The notes beneath the pieces were generated by a model that was given only the letters and a program-made list of their open reading frames with translations, did no database searches and was not told the DNA's origin. A program made the position numbers and the translations under genes. Shown piece after piece: positions 44,604 to 56,413 of a DNA stretch of 64,000 bases. The stretch is from Streptomyces olindensis. Its GTDB lineage: Bacteria > Actinomycetota > Actinomycetes > Streptomycetales > Streptomycetaceae. The stretch's first letter is position 1. Each line of letters opens with the position of its first letter. The DNA lies in contig JJOH01000001.1 of NCBI GenBank assembly GCA_000696115.1, positions 124,001 through 188,000 of the forward strand. Reading direction: 5' to 3'.

Positions 44604-44635
44604 GGACGTAAACGCTTGCGCAAGCGTTTACGTCC
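44604..44635. promoter_or_regulatory. 32-base perfect palindromic LacI-type operator
   Basis: GGACGTAAACGCTTGC (44604-44619) is followed by its exact reverse complement GCAAGCGTTTACGTCC (44620-44635). The core AAACGCTTGC/GCAAGCGTTT has the central CG-flanked symmetry of LacI-family operators. It sits 54 bases before the lacI-type start codon, so the regulator probably controls its own operon with the PfkB kinase. Confidence 0.8.
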
Positions 44636-44689
44636 GACCCGGGATGCGATACGTTCCCGACCTGGGCGCGCAGCGGAGGAGGGAGCGGC

Positions 44690-45733
44690 ATGCCGACCAT
44701 GGCCGACGTCGCACGGAGCGCCGGTGTCTCCGTGGCGACCGTCTCGCACGTGCTGAACGGCACCCGGCCGGTGCTGCCGCACACCCGCCAGGCGGTCCTG
44801 GACGCCGTGGAGGAGCTCGGCTACACCACGAACACGCTGGCCCGCTCCCTGGTGACGTCCCGCACCCGGTCCATCGGACTGGCGGTGTCGGCGATCAGCA
44901 ACCCGTACTTCACGGAGATCCTCCAGGGTGTCGAGGCCGCGGCGCTGGAGGCCGGATACAGCCTGCTCATCGCCGATCCGCACGACGACCCCGAGCACGA
45001 GCGCAAGGTCGTGCAGCTGCTGCACGAGCGCCGGGTGGACGGCATGATCGTCGCGCCCTCCGCGGACCCCCGGGGGCTGCTCGCGTACCTGGGGCGGCAC
45101 GCCGTACCGGCCGTGTTCCTGGACCGGCTGGTGGACGCGCCGGGGGCGGACGGCGGTCCGCGCTTCGACCAGGTCTGCTCCGACAACGCCGCACCGACGT
45201 CCCGGCTGGTCACCCATCTCGCCGGGCTCGGCCATCGGCGGATCGGGCTGGTGGCGGGGTTGCCGGGGCTCAGCACCACGAGCGAGCGGATCATGGGCTA
45301 CCGCAGCGGCCTCGCCTTCGCGGGCCTGCCGTACGACGAGCGGCTCCTGGTACACGGCGACTCGGAGTCGGCCGGTGGCGAAGCGGCCACCGCGGCCCTG
45401 CTGTCCCTCGCCGTGCCGCCCACCGCACTCGTCACCGGCAACAACGCCATGACCATCGGGGCGCTGCGTGCCCTGCGCGACCGGGGCCTGTCCGTGCCGG
45501 GCGACCTCGCGCTGTGCAGCTTCGACGACTTCGCCTGGGCGGACCTGTTCTCGCCCCGGCTCACCGCGATCGCCCAGCCCAGCAAGGACATCGGTGCCCG
45601 GGCCGTACAGGTGCTCCTGGAGCGTCTCGCCGAGCCGGACCGGCCCGCCCGGACCGTGCGGTTGCCCTGCGCCTTCGTCCACCGCACGTCGTGCGGCTGC
45701 CCCGACCCGTCCGAGAGAGGAACCCCGTCGTGA
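44690..45733 (+). CDS. LacI family transcriptional regulator
   Basis: A 347-residue regulator. It has the LacI helix-turn-helix and hinge at the N-terminus (TMADVARSAGVSVATVSHVL, then YTTNTLARSLVTSRTRSIGL) and a periplasmic-binding-like effector domain (AISNPYFTEILQGVEAAALE, GHRRIGLVAGLPGLSTTSER, LCSFDDFAWADLFSPRLTAI). A GGAGGAGGGAG site precedes the ATG. The stop overlaps the GTG of the sugar kinase (GTGA), so regulator and enzyme are coupled. The 32-base palindrome upstream is the evident operator. The inducer is probably a sugar or sugar phosphate handled by the kinase. Confidence 0.95.
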   Translation: MPTMADVARSAGVSVATVSHVLNGTRPVLPHTRQAVLDAVEELGYTTNTLARSLVTSRTRSIGLAVSAISNPYFTEILQGVEAAALEAGYSLLIADPHDDPEHERKVVQLLHERRVDGMIVAPSADPRGLLAYLGRHAVPAVFLDRLVDAPGADGGPRFDQVCSDNAAPTSRLVTHLAGLGHRRIGLVAGLPGLSTTSERIMGYRSGLAFAGLPYDERLLVHGDSESAGGEAATAALLSLAVPPTALVTGNNAMTIGALRALRDRGLSVPGDLALCSFDDFAWADLFSPRLTAIAQPSKDIGARAVQVLLERLAEPDRPARTVRLPCAFVHRTSCGCPDPSERGTPS

Positions 45734-46638
45734 TCGTCGTCGCCGGTGAGGCACTGATCGACCTGGTACCGCAGGGCGCCGGCGCCCTGGCGGCCCTGCA
45801 GCCGGCGCTCGGCGGCGGCCCCTACAACACGGCGGTGGCGCTGGGCCGCCTCGGCTCCCCCGCCGCCTTCTGCTCACGGGTGTCGTACGACGCCTTCGGG
45901 GAGGCCCTGCTCGACCGGCTGCGGGAGACCGGCGTGGACGTGGCGTCCGTACAGCGCGGCACCGAGCCGACGACGCTCGCCGTCGCCACGGTCGACGAGG
46001 ACGGCTCGGCCGCGTACTCCTTCTACGTCGACGGGACGGCGGACCGGCTGTTCCAGGCGCCGTCCGCGCTGCCCTCCGGCACCCGCGCGGTCTCCTTCGG
46101 CACGTGCTCGCTGGTGCTGGAGCCGGGAGCGAGCGCGTATGAGGAGCTGATGCGCTCGGCGTCCGCGCGGGGCGTGTTCTCCGCGCTGGACCCGAACATC
46201 AGGGCCGGGCTGATCCCGGACGCGGACGCCTACCGGGCGCGGTTCAAGAGCTGGCTGCCATCGGTGACGCTGCTGAAGCTGTCCGAGGAGGACGCCCGGT
46301 GGCTCGGCGGCACGCCCCAGGAGTGGCTGGCGGCCGGACCGGCGGCGGTCGTGATCACCCGGGGCGGCGACGGGCTGACCGCCTACACCGCCGACGGCGG
46401 CACGTACGACGTGCCGGGCGAGCGGGTGGACGTCGTGGACACGATCGGCGCGGGCGACACGGTCAACGCGGCCCTGCTGCACGGGCTCGCGGTGCGCGAC
46501 GCGCTCAGCGGGCGGGCGCTGGCCGCGCTGGGGCCGGACGGCTGGACGGAGTTGCTGGGCTTCGCGGCCCGTGCGGCAGCCGTCACGTGCTCGCGCGCGG
46601 GAGCCGAGCCGCCGTACGCGCACGAGCTGGACGGCTGA
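45730..46638 (+). CDS. PfkB/ribokinase family sugar kinase (fructokinase-like)
   Basis: A 302-residue carbohydrate kinase. It opens VVAGEALIDLVPQG, has the GGGPYNTAVALGRLG substrate-binding signature and ends with the ATP/catalytic motif DTIGAGDTVNAALLHGL, whose Asp is the catalytic base. The N-terminal GEALID and GGGPYNTA pattern is nearest to fructokinases within the PfkB superfamily, but ribose, adenosine or other substrates are not excluded. Its GTG overlaps the lacI stop. There is no transporter gene next to it, so its sugar probably arrives by another system. Confidence 0.9.
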   Translation: MIVVAGEALIDLVPQGAGALAALQPALGGGPYNTAVALGRLGSPAAFCSRVSYDAFGEALLDRLRETGVDVASVQRGTEPTTLAVATVDEDGSAAYSFYVDGTADRLFQAPSALPSGTRAVSFGTCSLVLEPGASAYEELMRSASARGVFSALDPNIRAGLIPDADAYRARFKSWLPSVTLLKLSEEDARWLGGTPQEWLAAGPAAVVITRGGDGLTAYTADGGTYDVPGERVDVVDTIGAGDTVNAALLHGLAVRDALSGRALAALGPDGWTELLGFAARAAAVTCSRAGAEPPYAHELDG

Positions 46639-46702
46639 CGGGCGCGCACGAGCCGGGCTCTGACGGGACCGGGTTTCCAGCGGTCCATGGTGCCGAGGTA
46701 CC

Positions 46703-47566
46703 TCAGCCGGTCTCCCCCACCGCTCGCAGCGCGCCGGGACGGCGCCCGTTGAGGCGGTCCAGCGCGGCGGCCGTGGCCTCGTCCGCGGGCAGATGGACGA
46801 TGAGGCGCTGGCCCACGTCGGAGAGCGCCAGCGTCTCGTGCAGCAGTCGCAGCGAGCCGGCCTCCGGGTGATCGAGGTGCTGGGAGCCGGTGCGCCGCGG
46901 TGTCGTGGTGAGGTCGGCGAACCGGTCGGCGAAGTCCGCCCCGGCCGTCACCGTCAGCTCCTCGGCCAGCTCGGCGAGGTGCGGGTCGCGGAGAGGGACG
47001 CCGTGCCGGAGCCGGGCGACGAGGTCGTCGGCCACCCGGTCCCAGTCGCGGTAGGCACTGCGTGCCCGCTCGTCGGTGAACAGGTGCCGGAGCAGGTTGG
47101 GCCGCTCGTCGTCGAACAGACCGATGGGGCCGACCAGCCGCGCGTACCCGGCGGTGTGGGCGAGGACGTCGCCGATCCAGTTGACCACCACGGCGGGGGC
47201 CGGTTCCAGGTGGTCGAGGACGGCCCGTACGGTCGGGCGCGCCGTGCGGCTGAGCGTCGGGGCCGCCGCGCAGACCAGCGGGTCACCGCCGTCCCCCTCC
47301 TTGGTCAGACGGCGGAGCAGCATCCGGTCGGCCAGGGACAGGTTCAGGGCGTCGGCGAGGGCACCGAGCACCTGGGCGGACGGGTTGCGGTCGCGGCCCT
47401 GTTCCAGCCGGGTGAGGTACTCGACGCTGATGCCGGCCAGCGTGGCCAGCTCGGCGCGCCGCAGGCCAGGTGTGCGCCGTCGCGGGCCCGCAGGAAGGCC
47501 GGCCTCCGCGGGGGTGACGGCTTCGCGCCAGGTGCGCAGGTACGTGCCCAACTCGTTGTCGCTCAC
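46703..47566 (-). CDS. XRE/MmyB-like transcriptional regulator
   Basis: A 287-residue regulator: helix-turn-helix at about 33-65 (TPGLRRAELATLAGISVEYL, then TRLEQGRDRNPSAQVLGALA) and a C-terminal MmyB-type ligand-binding domain (PAPAVVVNWIGDVLAHTAGY, then LFDDERPNLLRHLFTDERAR and LTVTAGADFADRFADL). The domain fold is known to bind fatty-acid-like ligands in related proteins. The GTG start is on the minus strand. The gene is divergent from the YceI gene, about 100 bases apart, so it may control yceI and itself. Confidence 0.9.
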   Translation of the reverse strand: MSDNELGTYLRTWREAVTPAEAGLPAGPRRRTPGLRRAELATLAGISVEYLTRLEQGRDRNPSAQVLGALADALNLSLADRMLLRRLTKEGDGGDPLVCAAAPTLSRTARPTVRAVLDHLEPAPAVVVNWIGDVLAHTAGYARLVGPIGLFDDERPNLLRHLFTDERARSAYRDWDRVADDLVARLRHGVPLRDPHLAELAEELTVTAGADFADRFADLTTTPRRTGSQHLDHPEAGSLRLLHETLALSDVGQRLIVHLPADEATAAALDRLNGRRPGALRAVGETG

Positions 47567-47667
47567 CCGCCGAACGTACAGCGCCCGCGGGCGCGGAGGG
47601 TGGCCCCGTCACTACCAGGCTCCGGCCGGTCTCCCTCCCAGGCCGCGCGGCCCTCAGGGTGGAGGGC

Positions 47668-48225
47668 ATGACGAATGACACCGCCACCGCCACCACTCCC
47701 CTGCCGCTCGCTCCGGGCCACTGGTCCCTCGACCCGTTCCACTCCTCCGTGAACTTCACCATCCGTCACCTGGGCATCGCCAAGGTGCGGGGGCGGTTCG
47801 AGCGCCTGGAGGCCGGGCTGTTCGTCGGGGAGCGGCTCGAGGACGTGCGGGTCTCCGCGACGGTGGACCTGGCCTCGGTGAACACCGGCAACGCCGACCG
47901 GGACGCGCACGTGCGCGCCGCCGACCTGCTCGACGTCGAGAAGCGCCCGACGATGACGTACCGCTCGACGCGGGTGTCGGGCCAGGGCGAGGACTGGACC
48001 ATGGAGGGCGAGCTGACGATCGGCGACGTGACCCGCCCCGTGACGCTCGCCGTGGAGTTCGGCGGGCTGGTCGACGTGCCCATGGACGGCAGCCGGCACG
48101 CCGGGTTCGAGGCGACGGGCGAGATCCGGCGCAGCGACTTCGGGCTGGACTTCGCCCCCGGACTGCTCGGGGACGTGGTGAAGATCCAGCTCGACATGCA
48201 GTTCGTGGAGCCGAAGGGCGCCTGA
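47668..48225 (+). CDS. YceI family protein
   Basis: A 185-residue YceI-fold protein (lipocalin-like beta barrel that binds isoprenoids or similar lipids in characterised members). It has WSLDPFHSSVNFTIRHLGIA at the start, VRAADLLDVEKRPTMTYRST in the middle and VKIQLDMQFVEP at the end, all family features. No signal peptide is present, so it is probably cytoplasmic. I chose the ATG at 47668 with GGAGGG directly upstream; a GTG nine bases earlier is in frame but lacks a better site. It is divergent from the XRE/MmyB gene and convergent with uvrA. Confidence 0.92.
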   Translation: MTNDTATATTPLPLAPGHWSLDPFHSSVNFTIRHLGIAKVRGRFERLEAGLFVGERLEDVRVSATVDLASVNTGNADRDAHVRAADLLDVEKRPTMTYRSTRVSGQGEDWTMEGELTIGDVTRPVTLAVEFGGLVDVPMDGSRHAGFEATGEIRRSDFGLDFAPGLLGDVVKIQLDMQFVEPKGA

Positions 48226-48235
48226 CCGCGTAGCG

Positions 48236-48279
48236 ACGCGCCGCGCCCCCACAGGGAGCCCTGTGGGGGCGCGGCGCGT
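48236..48279. terminator. Bidirectional 21-bp-stem terminator
   Basis: A perfect 21-base arm (48236-48256, ACGCGCCGCGCCCCCACAGG and one more G) faces its exact complement (48259-48279) across a two-base AG loop. It lies between the convergent yceI-like gene (stop 48225) and uvrA (stop 48293) and would end both transcripts. Confidence 0.8.
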
Positions 48280-48292
48280 TCGGCGAGAGGCG

Positions 48293-51316
<3,024 letters not shown>

Positions 51317-51538
51317 GCCGGTCCGCACCTTTCTTGAGAGAAGAGACAGGGGCGGGGCCCCCGTCCTTCTCAGACTAGGGGGAGCCACTGACAACGCCGG
51401 TCGGATTCACGGGTTGCCAACAAACCCCGGCTCTCCAGCATGCCCGACGCCACGTCCGACCATATAGCACGTGCTTTCGATTTACGGCACTCCTTCACCA
51501 CCTTCACCCGAAGGTGTGGCGGAGCTAGGGTCAGCATC

Positions 51539-52228
51539 ATGATTGATCACGCTCATGACCTGGCGTCTGTACGTGACGCGACGGAGCGGCTGCTGACCGC
51601 AGTCGGCAAACTGGACAACGCGGCTGTGACGGAGCCGTCACGGCTGCCCGGCTGGAGCCGCGGCCACGTCCTGGCCCACCTCGCCCGCAACGCGGACGCC
51701 CTCGTGAACGTCCTGGAGGGCCGCCCCATGTACGTCTCCGGCGAGGCCCGCGACGCCGACATCGAGCGGGACGCCCCGCGCGCGCTCGATGTCCACCTCG
51801 CCGACCTTCGGGAGAGCGCGGCCCGCTTCCAGGAGGCCGGGGACGCCCCGGCGGACTGGTCGCGCACGGTGGAGCTGCGGGGCGGCGTCACGGACTCCGC
51901 GGCCCGGGTGCCGTTCCGGCGGTGGGTGGAGGTGGAGCTGCACCACGTGGACCTGGGCATCGGGTACGAGCTGGAGGACCTCCCGGCGGAGTTCAGGGAG
52001 CGGGAGATCGCCTTCCTCGCCGACCGGTTCTCCGGGCACCCCGACGTGCCGTCCACGCGCCTCACGGACGGCACGCGCGCGTGGAGCACGGGGCGGGAGG
52101 CGGACGACGGGCCCGAGGTGACCGTCACCGGCCACCCGGCGGACCTGCTGGGCTGGCTCGCGGGCCGGCGCACCGGAGCCGCTCTGACCGTGGCCGGCGG
52201 CCCGCTCCCGGCGCTGCCCCCGCTGTAG
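51539..52228 (+). CDS. Maleylpyruvate isomerase/DinB-like mycothiol-dependent family protein
   Basis: A 229-residue cytoplasmic protein. The N-terminal four-helix DinB-like domain carries the metal-site pattern RLPGWSRGHVLAHLARNADA (two His) and, further on, VELHHVDLGIGY with the third His region. The C-terminal domain is the small family-specific one. Members with a mycothiol partner include maleylpyruvate isomerase and detoxifying S-transferases, and Streptomyces makes mycothiol. No substrate can be named. I start at the ATG at 51539; the open frame extends upstream to 51440. Followed after 35 bases by the metallo-beta-lactamase-fold gene on the same strand. Confidence 0.85.
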   Translation: MIDHAHDLASVRDATERLLTAVGKLDNAAVTEPSRLPGWSRGHVLAHLARNADALVNVLEGRPMYVSGEARDADIERDAPRALDVHLADLRESAARFQEAGDAPADWSRTVELRGGVTDSAARVPFRRWVEVELHHVDLGIGYELEDLPAEFREREIAFLADRFSGHPDVPSTRLTDGTRAWSTGREADDGPEVTVTGHPADLLGWLAGRRTGAALTVAGGPLPALPPL

Positions 52229-52263
52229 GACCCGGGCCGCTCCCCCGCTATAGGCTGGCGGAC

Positions 52264-52920
52264 ATGACGTACAGCGGACAGGTGACGGTCGGCGGACCTG
52301 CCGACGTGCACGAGCTCAAGGACCTGATGATCACCAAGATCGCGGTGGGTCCGATGAACAACAACGCCTATCTGCTGCGCTGCCGCGCCACCGACGAGCA
52401 GTTGCTGATCGACGCCGCGAACGAGGCGGCCACGCTGCTCGGCATGATCGGTGACGACGGCATCGCGTCGGTCGTCACGACCCACCGGCACGGCGACCAC
52501 TGGCAGGCGCTCGCCGAGGTCGTGGCGGCCACCGGCGCCCGCACCTACGCGGGCCGGGAGGACGCCGAGGGCATTCCCGTCCGGACCGATGTGCTGGTCG
52601 ACGACGGCGACACCATCCGGGTCGGGCACGTGGACCTCACCGCGCGCCACCTGGTCGGGCACACGCCCGGCTCGATCGCCCTCGTCTACGACGACCCGCA
52701 CGGACATCCCCATGTGTTCACCGGGGACTGTCTCTTCCCCGGCGGTGTGGGCAACACCCACAAGGATCCGAAGGCGTTCGCCAGTCTCCTCCACGACGTC
52801 GAAACGAAGATCTTCGACGTCCTCCCGGACGAGACCTGGGTCTATCCGGGACACGGCAACGACACGACCCTGGGCGCGGAACGACCGCAGCTGCCGGAGT
52901 GGCACGCGCGCGGGTGGTGA
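52264..52920 (+). CDS. MBL-fold metallo-hydrolase
   Basis: A 218-residue protein with the metallo-beta-lactamase fold. The HxHxDH motif THRHGDHW provides H74, H76, D78 and H79. GHTPGSIAL gives a further His, GDCLFPGGVG the bridging Asp, and PGHGNDTTLG the last His. It resembles glyoxalase II/hydroxyacylglutathione hydrolase and the actinobacterial enzymes thought to hydrolyse mycothiol or coenzyme thioesters. It begins 35 bases after the DinB-like mycothiol-family gene, and the two may work on the same thiol adducts. Function is inferred from fold and neighbour. Confidence 0.9.
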   Translation: MTYSGQVTVGGPADVHELKDLMITKIAVGPMNNNAYLLRCRATDEQLLIDAANEAATLLGMIGDDGIASVVTTHRHGDHWQALAEVVAATGARTYAGREDAEGIPVRTDVLVDDGDTIRVGHVDLTARHLVGHTPGSIALVYDDPHGHPHVFTGDCLFPGGVGNTHKDPKAFASLLHDVETKIFDVLPDETWVYPGHGNDTTLGAERPQLPEWHARGW

Positions 52921-53242
52921 ACCACTGCGCGGGGCGCACGCGTGGGGAGCGGTAGGCCGCGCACGCGCCCCGTGTGAATCATTCGCACACGTCGGCGTCG
53001 TACATACGCTCCCCTTGCGCGTAGTTGCGCAGTCAACTGGTAGGAGCCCCGCGCAGGATGACGGCTCCTGGGCGGATGGGCCGCCGGCCTGTCGATCCCC
53101 GCCCTCGGCCGGCGGCCCCGGCGTCCGCCGAACTCGCGGGCACACGGGGCCCGTTCACATGACCGCAACACCCGTTCCCATCATCCGGACATCTGTTGCC
53201 GTGACCTCGACAAACGGGAGCGTCGGCTGCCAGTCTCCCGCC
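52921..53242. other. Leader region before the amino-acid ABC operon
   Basis: These 322 bases carry no recognised gene. They contain the imperfect palindrome AGTTGCGCAGTCAACT (53023-53038) and a hairpin with AGGAGCC/GGCTCCT arms (53042-53069). An in-frame ATG at 53159, with ACGGGG about ten bases before it, is a possible longer start for the binding-protein gene. The promoter of the three-gene ABC operon should be here. Confidence 0.45.
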
Positions 53243-54118
53243 ATGCATCCTGCTCCGCGTGCCCTGCGCCGCGCTGCCGCCGCCGTCGCCCTCCTCGCCA
53301 CCGCCGTGAGCTGTGCCCCGCAGCCCGAGGCGTCCTCGGACAAGCCCTCGGCATCGGCCGGAAACATTTGCGCCCGGGGCAAGTTGGCCACCGAGACCCC
53401 GGGCAGGCTCACGGTCGCCACCGACGAACCCGCCTACGAGCCCTGGTTCCAGGACGACGACCCCGCGAACGGGAAGGGCTTCGAGTCGGCGGTCGCGTAC
53501 GCCGTCGCCGAGGAGCTCGGGTACGGCAAGGAAAAGGTCGTCTGGCAGACCGTCCCCTTCAACAAGGCCTTCGCGCCGGGCGAGAAGACGTTCGACTTCG
53601 ACATCAACCAGGTGTCCATCAGCGAGGAGCGGAAGAAGGCCGTCGACTTCTCCTCCGGCTACTACGACGTGCGGCAGGCCGTCGTCGCGCTGAAGGGCTC
53701 CAGGGCCGCGAAGGCGAAGAGCATCGCCGACCTGAAGGGCGTGAAGCTCGGCGCCCAGGTGGGCACCACCAGCCTCGACTACATCGACGACGTGGTGCGG
53801 CCCACGCGGAAGGCCGCCGTGTACGCCAAGAACGACCAGGCCAAGTCCGCCCTGAAGAACGGCCAGGTCGACGCGATCGTCGTCGACCTGCCCACCGCCT
53901 TCTACATCACCGGGGCCGAGATCACCGACGCGGTGATCGTCGGTCAGTTCGAGAACCAGGGCGGCACGCCGGAGCAGTTCGGGCTCGTGCTCGACAAGGG
54001 CAGCGCGCTCACCTCTTGCGTCTCGCGGGCCGTGGACGCGCTGCGCGACGACGGCACGCTGCAGAAGATCGAACAGCAGTGGCTGTCCGACGCCGTCGAC
54101 GCTCCGGTGCTCAAGTGA
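53243..54118 (+). CDS. Amino-acid ABC transporter substrate-binding lipoprotein
   Basis: A 291-residue family 3 solute-binding lipoprotein. With the ATG at 53243 the signal peptide (RALRRAAAAVALLATAV) ends in the lipobox AVSC, then a Ser/Ala-rich linker. The mature part has LTVATDEPAYEPWFQDDDPA, GFESAVAYAVAEELG, FDFDINQVSISEERKKAVDF and VDAIVVDLPTAFYIT, the polar amino-acid family pattern. An ATG at 53159 is in frame with a better ribosome site but spoils the signal peptide; the true start is uncertain. The stop overlaps the permease GTG (GTGA). Binding preference is unknown. Confidence 0.9.
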   Translation: MHPAPRALRRAAAAVALLATAVSCAPQPEASSDKPSASAGNICARGKLATETPGRLTVATDEPAYEPWFQDDDPANGKGFESAVAYAVAEELGYGKEKVVWQTVPFNKAFAPGEKTFDFDINQVSISEERKKAVDFSSGYYDVRQAVVALKGSRAAKAKSIADLKGVKLGAQVGTTSLDYIDDVVRPTRKAAVYAKNDQAKSALKNGQVDAIVVDLPTAFYITGAEITDAVIVGQFENQGGTPEQFGLVLDKGSALTSCVSRAVDALRDDGTLQKIEQQWLSDAVDAPVLK

Positions 54119-55008
54119 CGCTGGACAAGGGGGAACTCGCCGAGAGCTCGGGCGAGCCCGACGACTACGTCCCGTCCCAGCGGCGCCTGGACCGTGAGCG
54201 CTACCGGCGCGCCCGCGCCCGGCGCGCCACCGCGATCGGCGCGCTGTCCACACTCGTCACCGGAGCCGTCCTCTACCTGGTCGTCGTCAACGCCCCTGGC
54301 TGGCCGCGCACCAAGGAGACCTTCTTCGACTGGGGGTACGCGCGCGAGGCGTTCCCCAAGGTGCTCGAAGGGCTGTGGCTGAACGTCCGGCTGCTGCTGG
54401 TCTGCGGAGCCGCGGTCCTCGTCCTCGGCATGCTGATCGCCGTCGCCCGGACGCTGCGCGGTCCCGTGTTCTTCCCGCTGCGCGTCCTGGCCGCCGCGTA
54501 CACGGACTTCTTCCGGGGGCTGCCGCTCATCATCAACCTGATGATCGTCGTCCTCGGCGTCCCGGCGCTGCGGCTCCAGGGAGTGACCCTCGATCCGGTG
54601 CTCCTCGGCGGCACCGCGCTGACCCTGACCTACTCGGCGTACGTCGCCGAGGTGTTCCGCGCCGGCATCGAGTCCGTGCATCCCTCGCAGCGCGCCGCGG
54701 CCCGGTCGCTCGGGCTCAGCAACCGGCAGGCGCTGCGGTACGTGGTGCTGCCCCAGGCGGTGCGCCGCCAGGTGCCGCCGCTGCTGAACGACCTGGTGTC
54801 GCTGCAGAAGGACACCGGGCTCGTCTCGATCGGGGGTGCGGTGGACGCCGTACGGGCCGCCGACATCATCGTCGGCCGCAGCCTCAACTACACGCCGTAC
54901 ATCGTCGCGGGTCTGGTCTTCGTCGCGCTGACCATCCCCATGACCCGTTTCACGGACTGGGTGACGGCACGCATGGACCGGCGGCGGGCCCAGGGAGGAG
55001 TTACATGA
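54115..55008 (+). CDS. Amino-acid ABC transporter permease
   Basis: A 297-residue permease of the His/Glu/Gln family. A charged cytoplasmic N-terminus (SQRRLDRERYRRARARR) precedes the first span. The second begins FPKVLEGLWLNVRLLLVCGA. The FFRGLPLIINLMIVV segment and the EAA loop with FRAGIESVHPSQRAAARSLG and YVVLPQAVRRQVPPLLND are canonical. The GTG start overlaps the binding-protein stop, and the stop overlaps the ATPase ATG. Together the three genes form a complete importer operon. Confidence 0.93.
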   Translation: MTLDKGELAESSGEPDDYVPSQRRLDRERYRRARARRATAIGALSTLVTGAVLYLVVVNAPGWPRTKETFFDWGYAREAFPKVLEGLWLNVRLLLVCGAAVLVLGMLIAVARTLRGPVFFPLRVLAAAYTDFFRGLPLIINLMIVVLGVPALRLQGVTLDPVLLGGTALTLTYSAYVAEVFRAGIESVHPSQRAAARSLGLSNRQALRYVVLPQAVRRQVPPLLNDLVSLQKDTGLVSIGGAVDAVRAADIIVGRSLNYTPYIVAGLVFVALTIPMTRFTDWVTARMDRRRAQGGVT

Positions 55009-55757
55009 GCGAGACGCCCGTGCTGCGGATGGAGTCCGTCCGCAAGAGCTTCGGCGGCTCGGTCGTCCTGCGGGGCGTCGATCTGGAGGTCGCCCCGCAC
55101 ACGGTCACCGCGCTGATCGGCGCCTCCGGCTCCGGCAAGTCCACGCTGCTGCGGTGCGCGAACCTGCTGGAGGAGATCGACGACGGGGCGATCTGGCTGG
55201 ACGGCGAGGAGATCACCGACCCGCGCGCCGACCAGGACGCCGTGCGCCGGCGGATCGGCGTGGTCTTCCAGGCGTACAACCTGTTTCCGCACATGACCGT
55301 CCTGGAGAACATCACGCTCGCTCCGCGCCGGGTGCACGGCGTGCCCCGGGCCGAGGCCGAGGCACGCGCGCGTGAACTGCTGGAGCGGCTCGGGCTCGGC
55401 GGCAGGGCGGGCGAGTACCCGGACCGGTTGAGCGGCGGCCAGCAGCAGCGCGTGGCGATCGTCCGCGCCCTGGCCGTGCGCCCCCGGCTGCTGCTGCTCG
55501 ACGAGATCACGGCCGCCCTCGATCCCGAGCTGGTGGGCGAGGTCCTCACAGTCGTGCGCGACCTCAAGGACGAGGGCATGACCATGGTGCTGGCCACGCA
55601 CGAGATGGGCTTCGCGCGGGAGGTCGCCGACCAGGTGTGCTTCCTGGAGGGCGGCGTGGTGCTGGAACGCGGTACCGCGGAGCAGGTCTTCGGGGAGCCG
55701 CGGCAGGAGCGCACACGGCGCTTCCTGCGGCGGATCGTGGAGGCGGGGCGCTTGTAA
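55005..55757 (+). CDS. Amino-acid ABC transporter ATP-binding protein
   Basis: A 250-residue GlnQ/HisP-type ATPase: Walker [15 protein letters not shown]-loop GVVFQAYNLFPHMTVLENIT, signature LSGGQQQRVAIVRAL, Walker B LLLLDEITAALDPEL and H-loop VLATHEMGFAREVADQV. A GGGAGGAG ribosome site precedes the ATG, which overlaps the permease stop (ATGA). It is the third gene of the operon and converges with aroQ. The LDEITAALD variant, with Ile where DEPT is usual, is common in polar amino-acid transporters. Confidence 0.95.
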   Translation: MSETPVLRMESVRKSFGGSVVLRGVDLEVAPHTVTALIGASGSGKSTLLRCANLLEEIDDGAIWLDGEEITDPRADQDAVRRRIGVVFQAYNLFPHMTVLENITLAPRRVHGVPRAEAEARARELLERLGLGGRAGEYPDRLSGGQQQRVAIVRALAVRPRLLLLDEITAALDPELVGEVLTVVRDLKDEGMTMVLATHEMGFAREVADQVCFLEGGVVLERGTAEQVFGEPRQERTRRFLRRIVEAGRL

Positions 55758-55836
55758 GAGGCGTCTGCAAGGGACGGCGGTAAGGGGCGGCTGTAAGGGG
55801 CGACCGCCATGGTCCGCGGGGCTTACGTGCGGCGGC

Positions 55837-56310
55837 TCAGGTGTCCGCCTGCCCCGCCCCCGCCAGCGCCGCGACCCGCTCGACGCCGAACACGTACCCC
55901 TGCACCCCGCAGCCCGCGATGACGCCGTCGGCGCGCAGCGAGACGTAGGAGTGGTGCCGGAACGCCTCACGCTGGTGGATGTTCGAGATGTGGACCTCCA
56001 CCACCGGCATGCCGTCGCAGGTGTTGAGGGCATCGAGGAGGGCGATGGAGGTGTGCGAGTAGGCGCCCGGGTTGATCACGATGCCGCAGTGGTTCAGACG
56101 CGCCTCGTGGATCCAGTCGACCAGCTCGCCCTCGTGGTTGGACTGGCGGAAGTCGACCGTGCCGCCGTGCGCGGCCGCCGCCTTGGCGCACAGGGCCTCG
56201 ACGTCGGCGAGAGTGTCGGAGCCGTAGATCTCCGGCTGGCGCTGGCCGAGCAGGTTCAGATTGGGGCCGTTGAGGATCATGATCGGGGCGTTGGCCAGGG
56301 TGCGGGGCAC
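55837..56310 (-). CDS. aroQ: Type II 3-dehydroquinate dehydratase
   Basis: AroQ dehydrates 3-dehydroquinate to 3-dehydroshikimate in the shikimate pathway. The 157-residue protein has the type II motifs [18 protein letters not shown] (active-site Tyr at its end), [35 protein letters not shown] and [20 protein letters not shown] with the catalytic His. The GTG start follows GGAGGAACC. The type II dodecamer is the usual Streptomyces form. Not linked to other aro genes here. Confidence 0.97.
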   Translation of the reverse strand: MPRTLANAPIMILNGPNLNLLGQRQPEIYGSDTLADVEALCAKAAAAHGGTVDFRQSNHEGELVDWIHEARLNHCGIVINPGAYSHTSIALLDALNTCDGMPVVEVHISNIHQREAFRHHSYVSLRADGVIAGCGVQGYVFGVERVAALAGAGQADT

Positions 56311-56413
56311 GGTTCCTCCGGTCCGGTCAGGGTCGGGCGGCCCGTCGCGGACCGCTGCTCACAGCCGGTTTATCACGGTGCGCCGACCGCCTGCCGGGTC
56401 GTAACCTCCGGGC

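Noticed and set aside
44546..44689. Long AAACG/CGTTT palindrome as an integration or attachment site
   Set aside because: There is no integrase or direct repeat nearby, and the site sits directly before a lacI gene, so operator is the better reading.
53159..54118. Longer start for the amino-acid binding protein
   Set aside because: The ATG at 53159 has a better ribosome site but places 28 polar residues before the signal peptide; kept only as an alternative.
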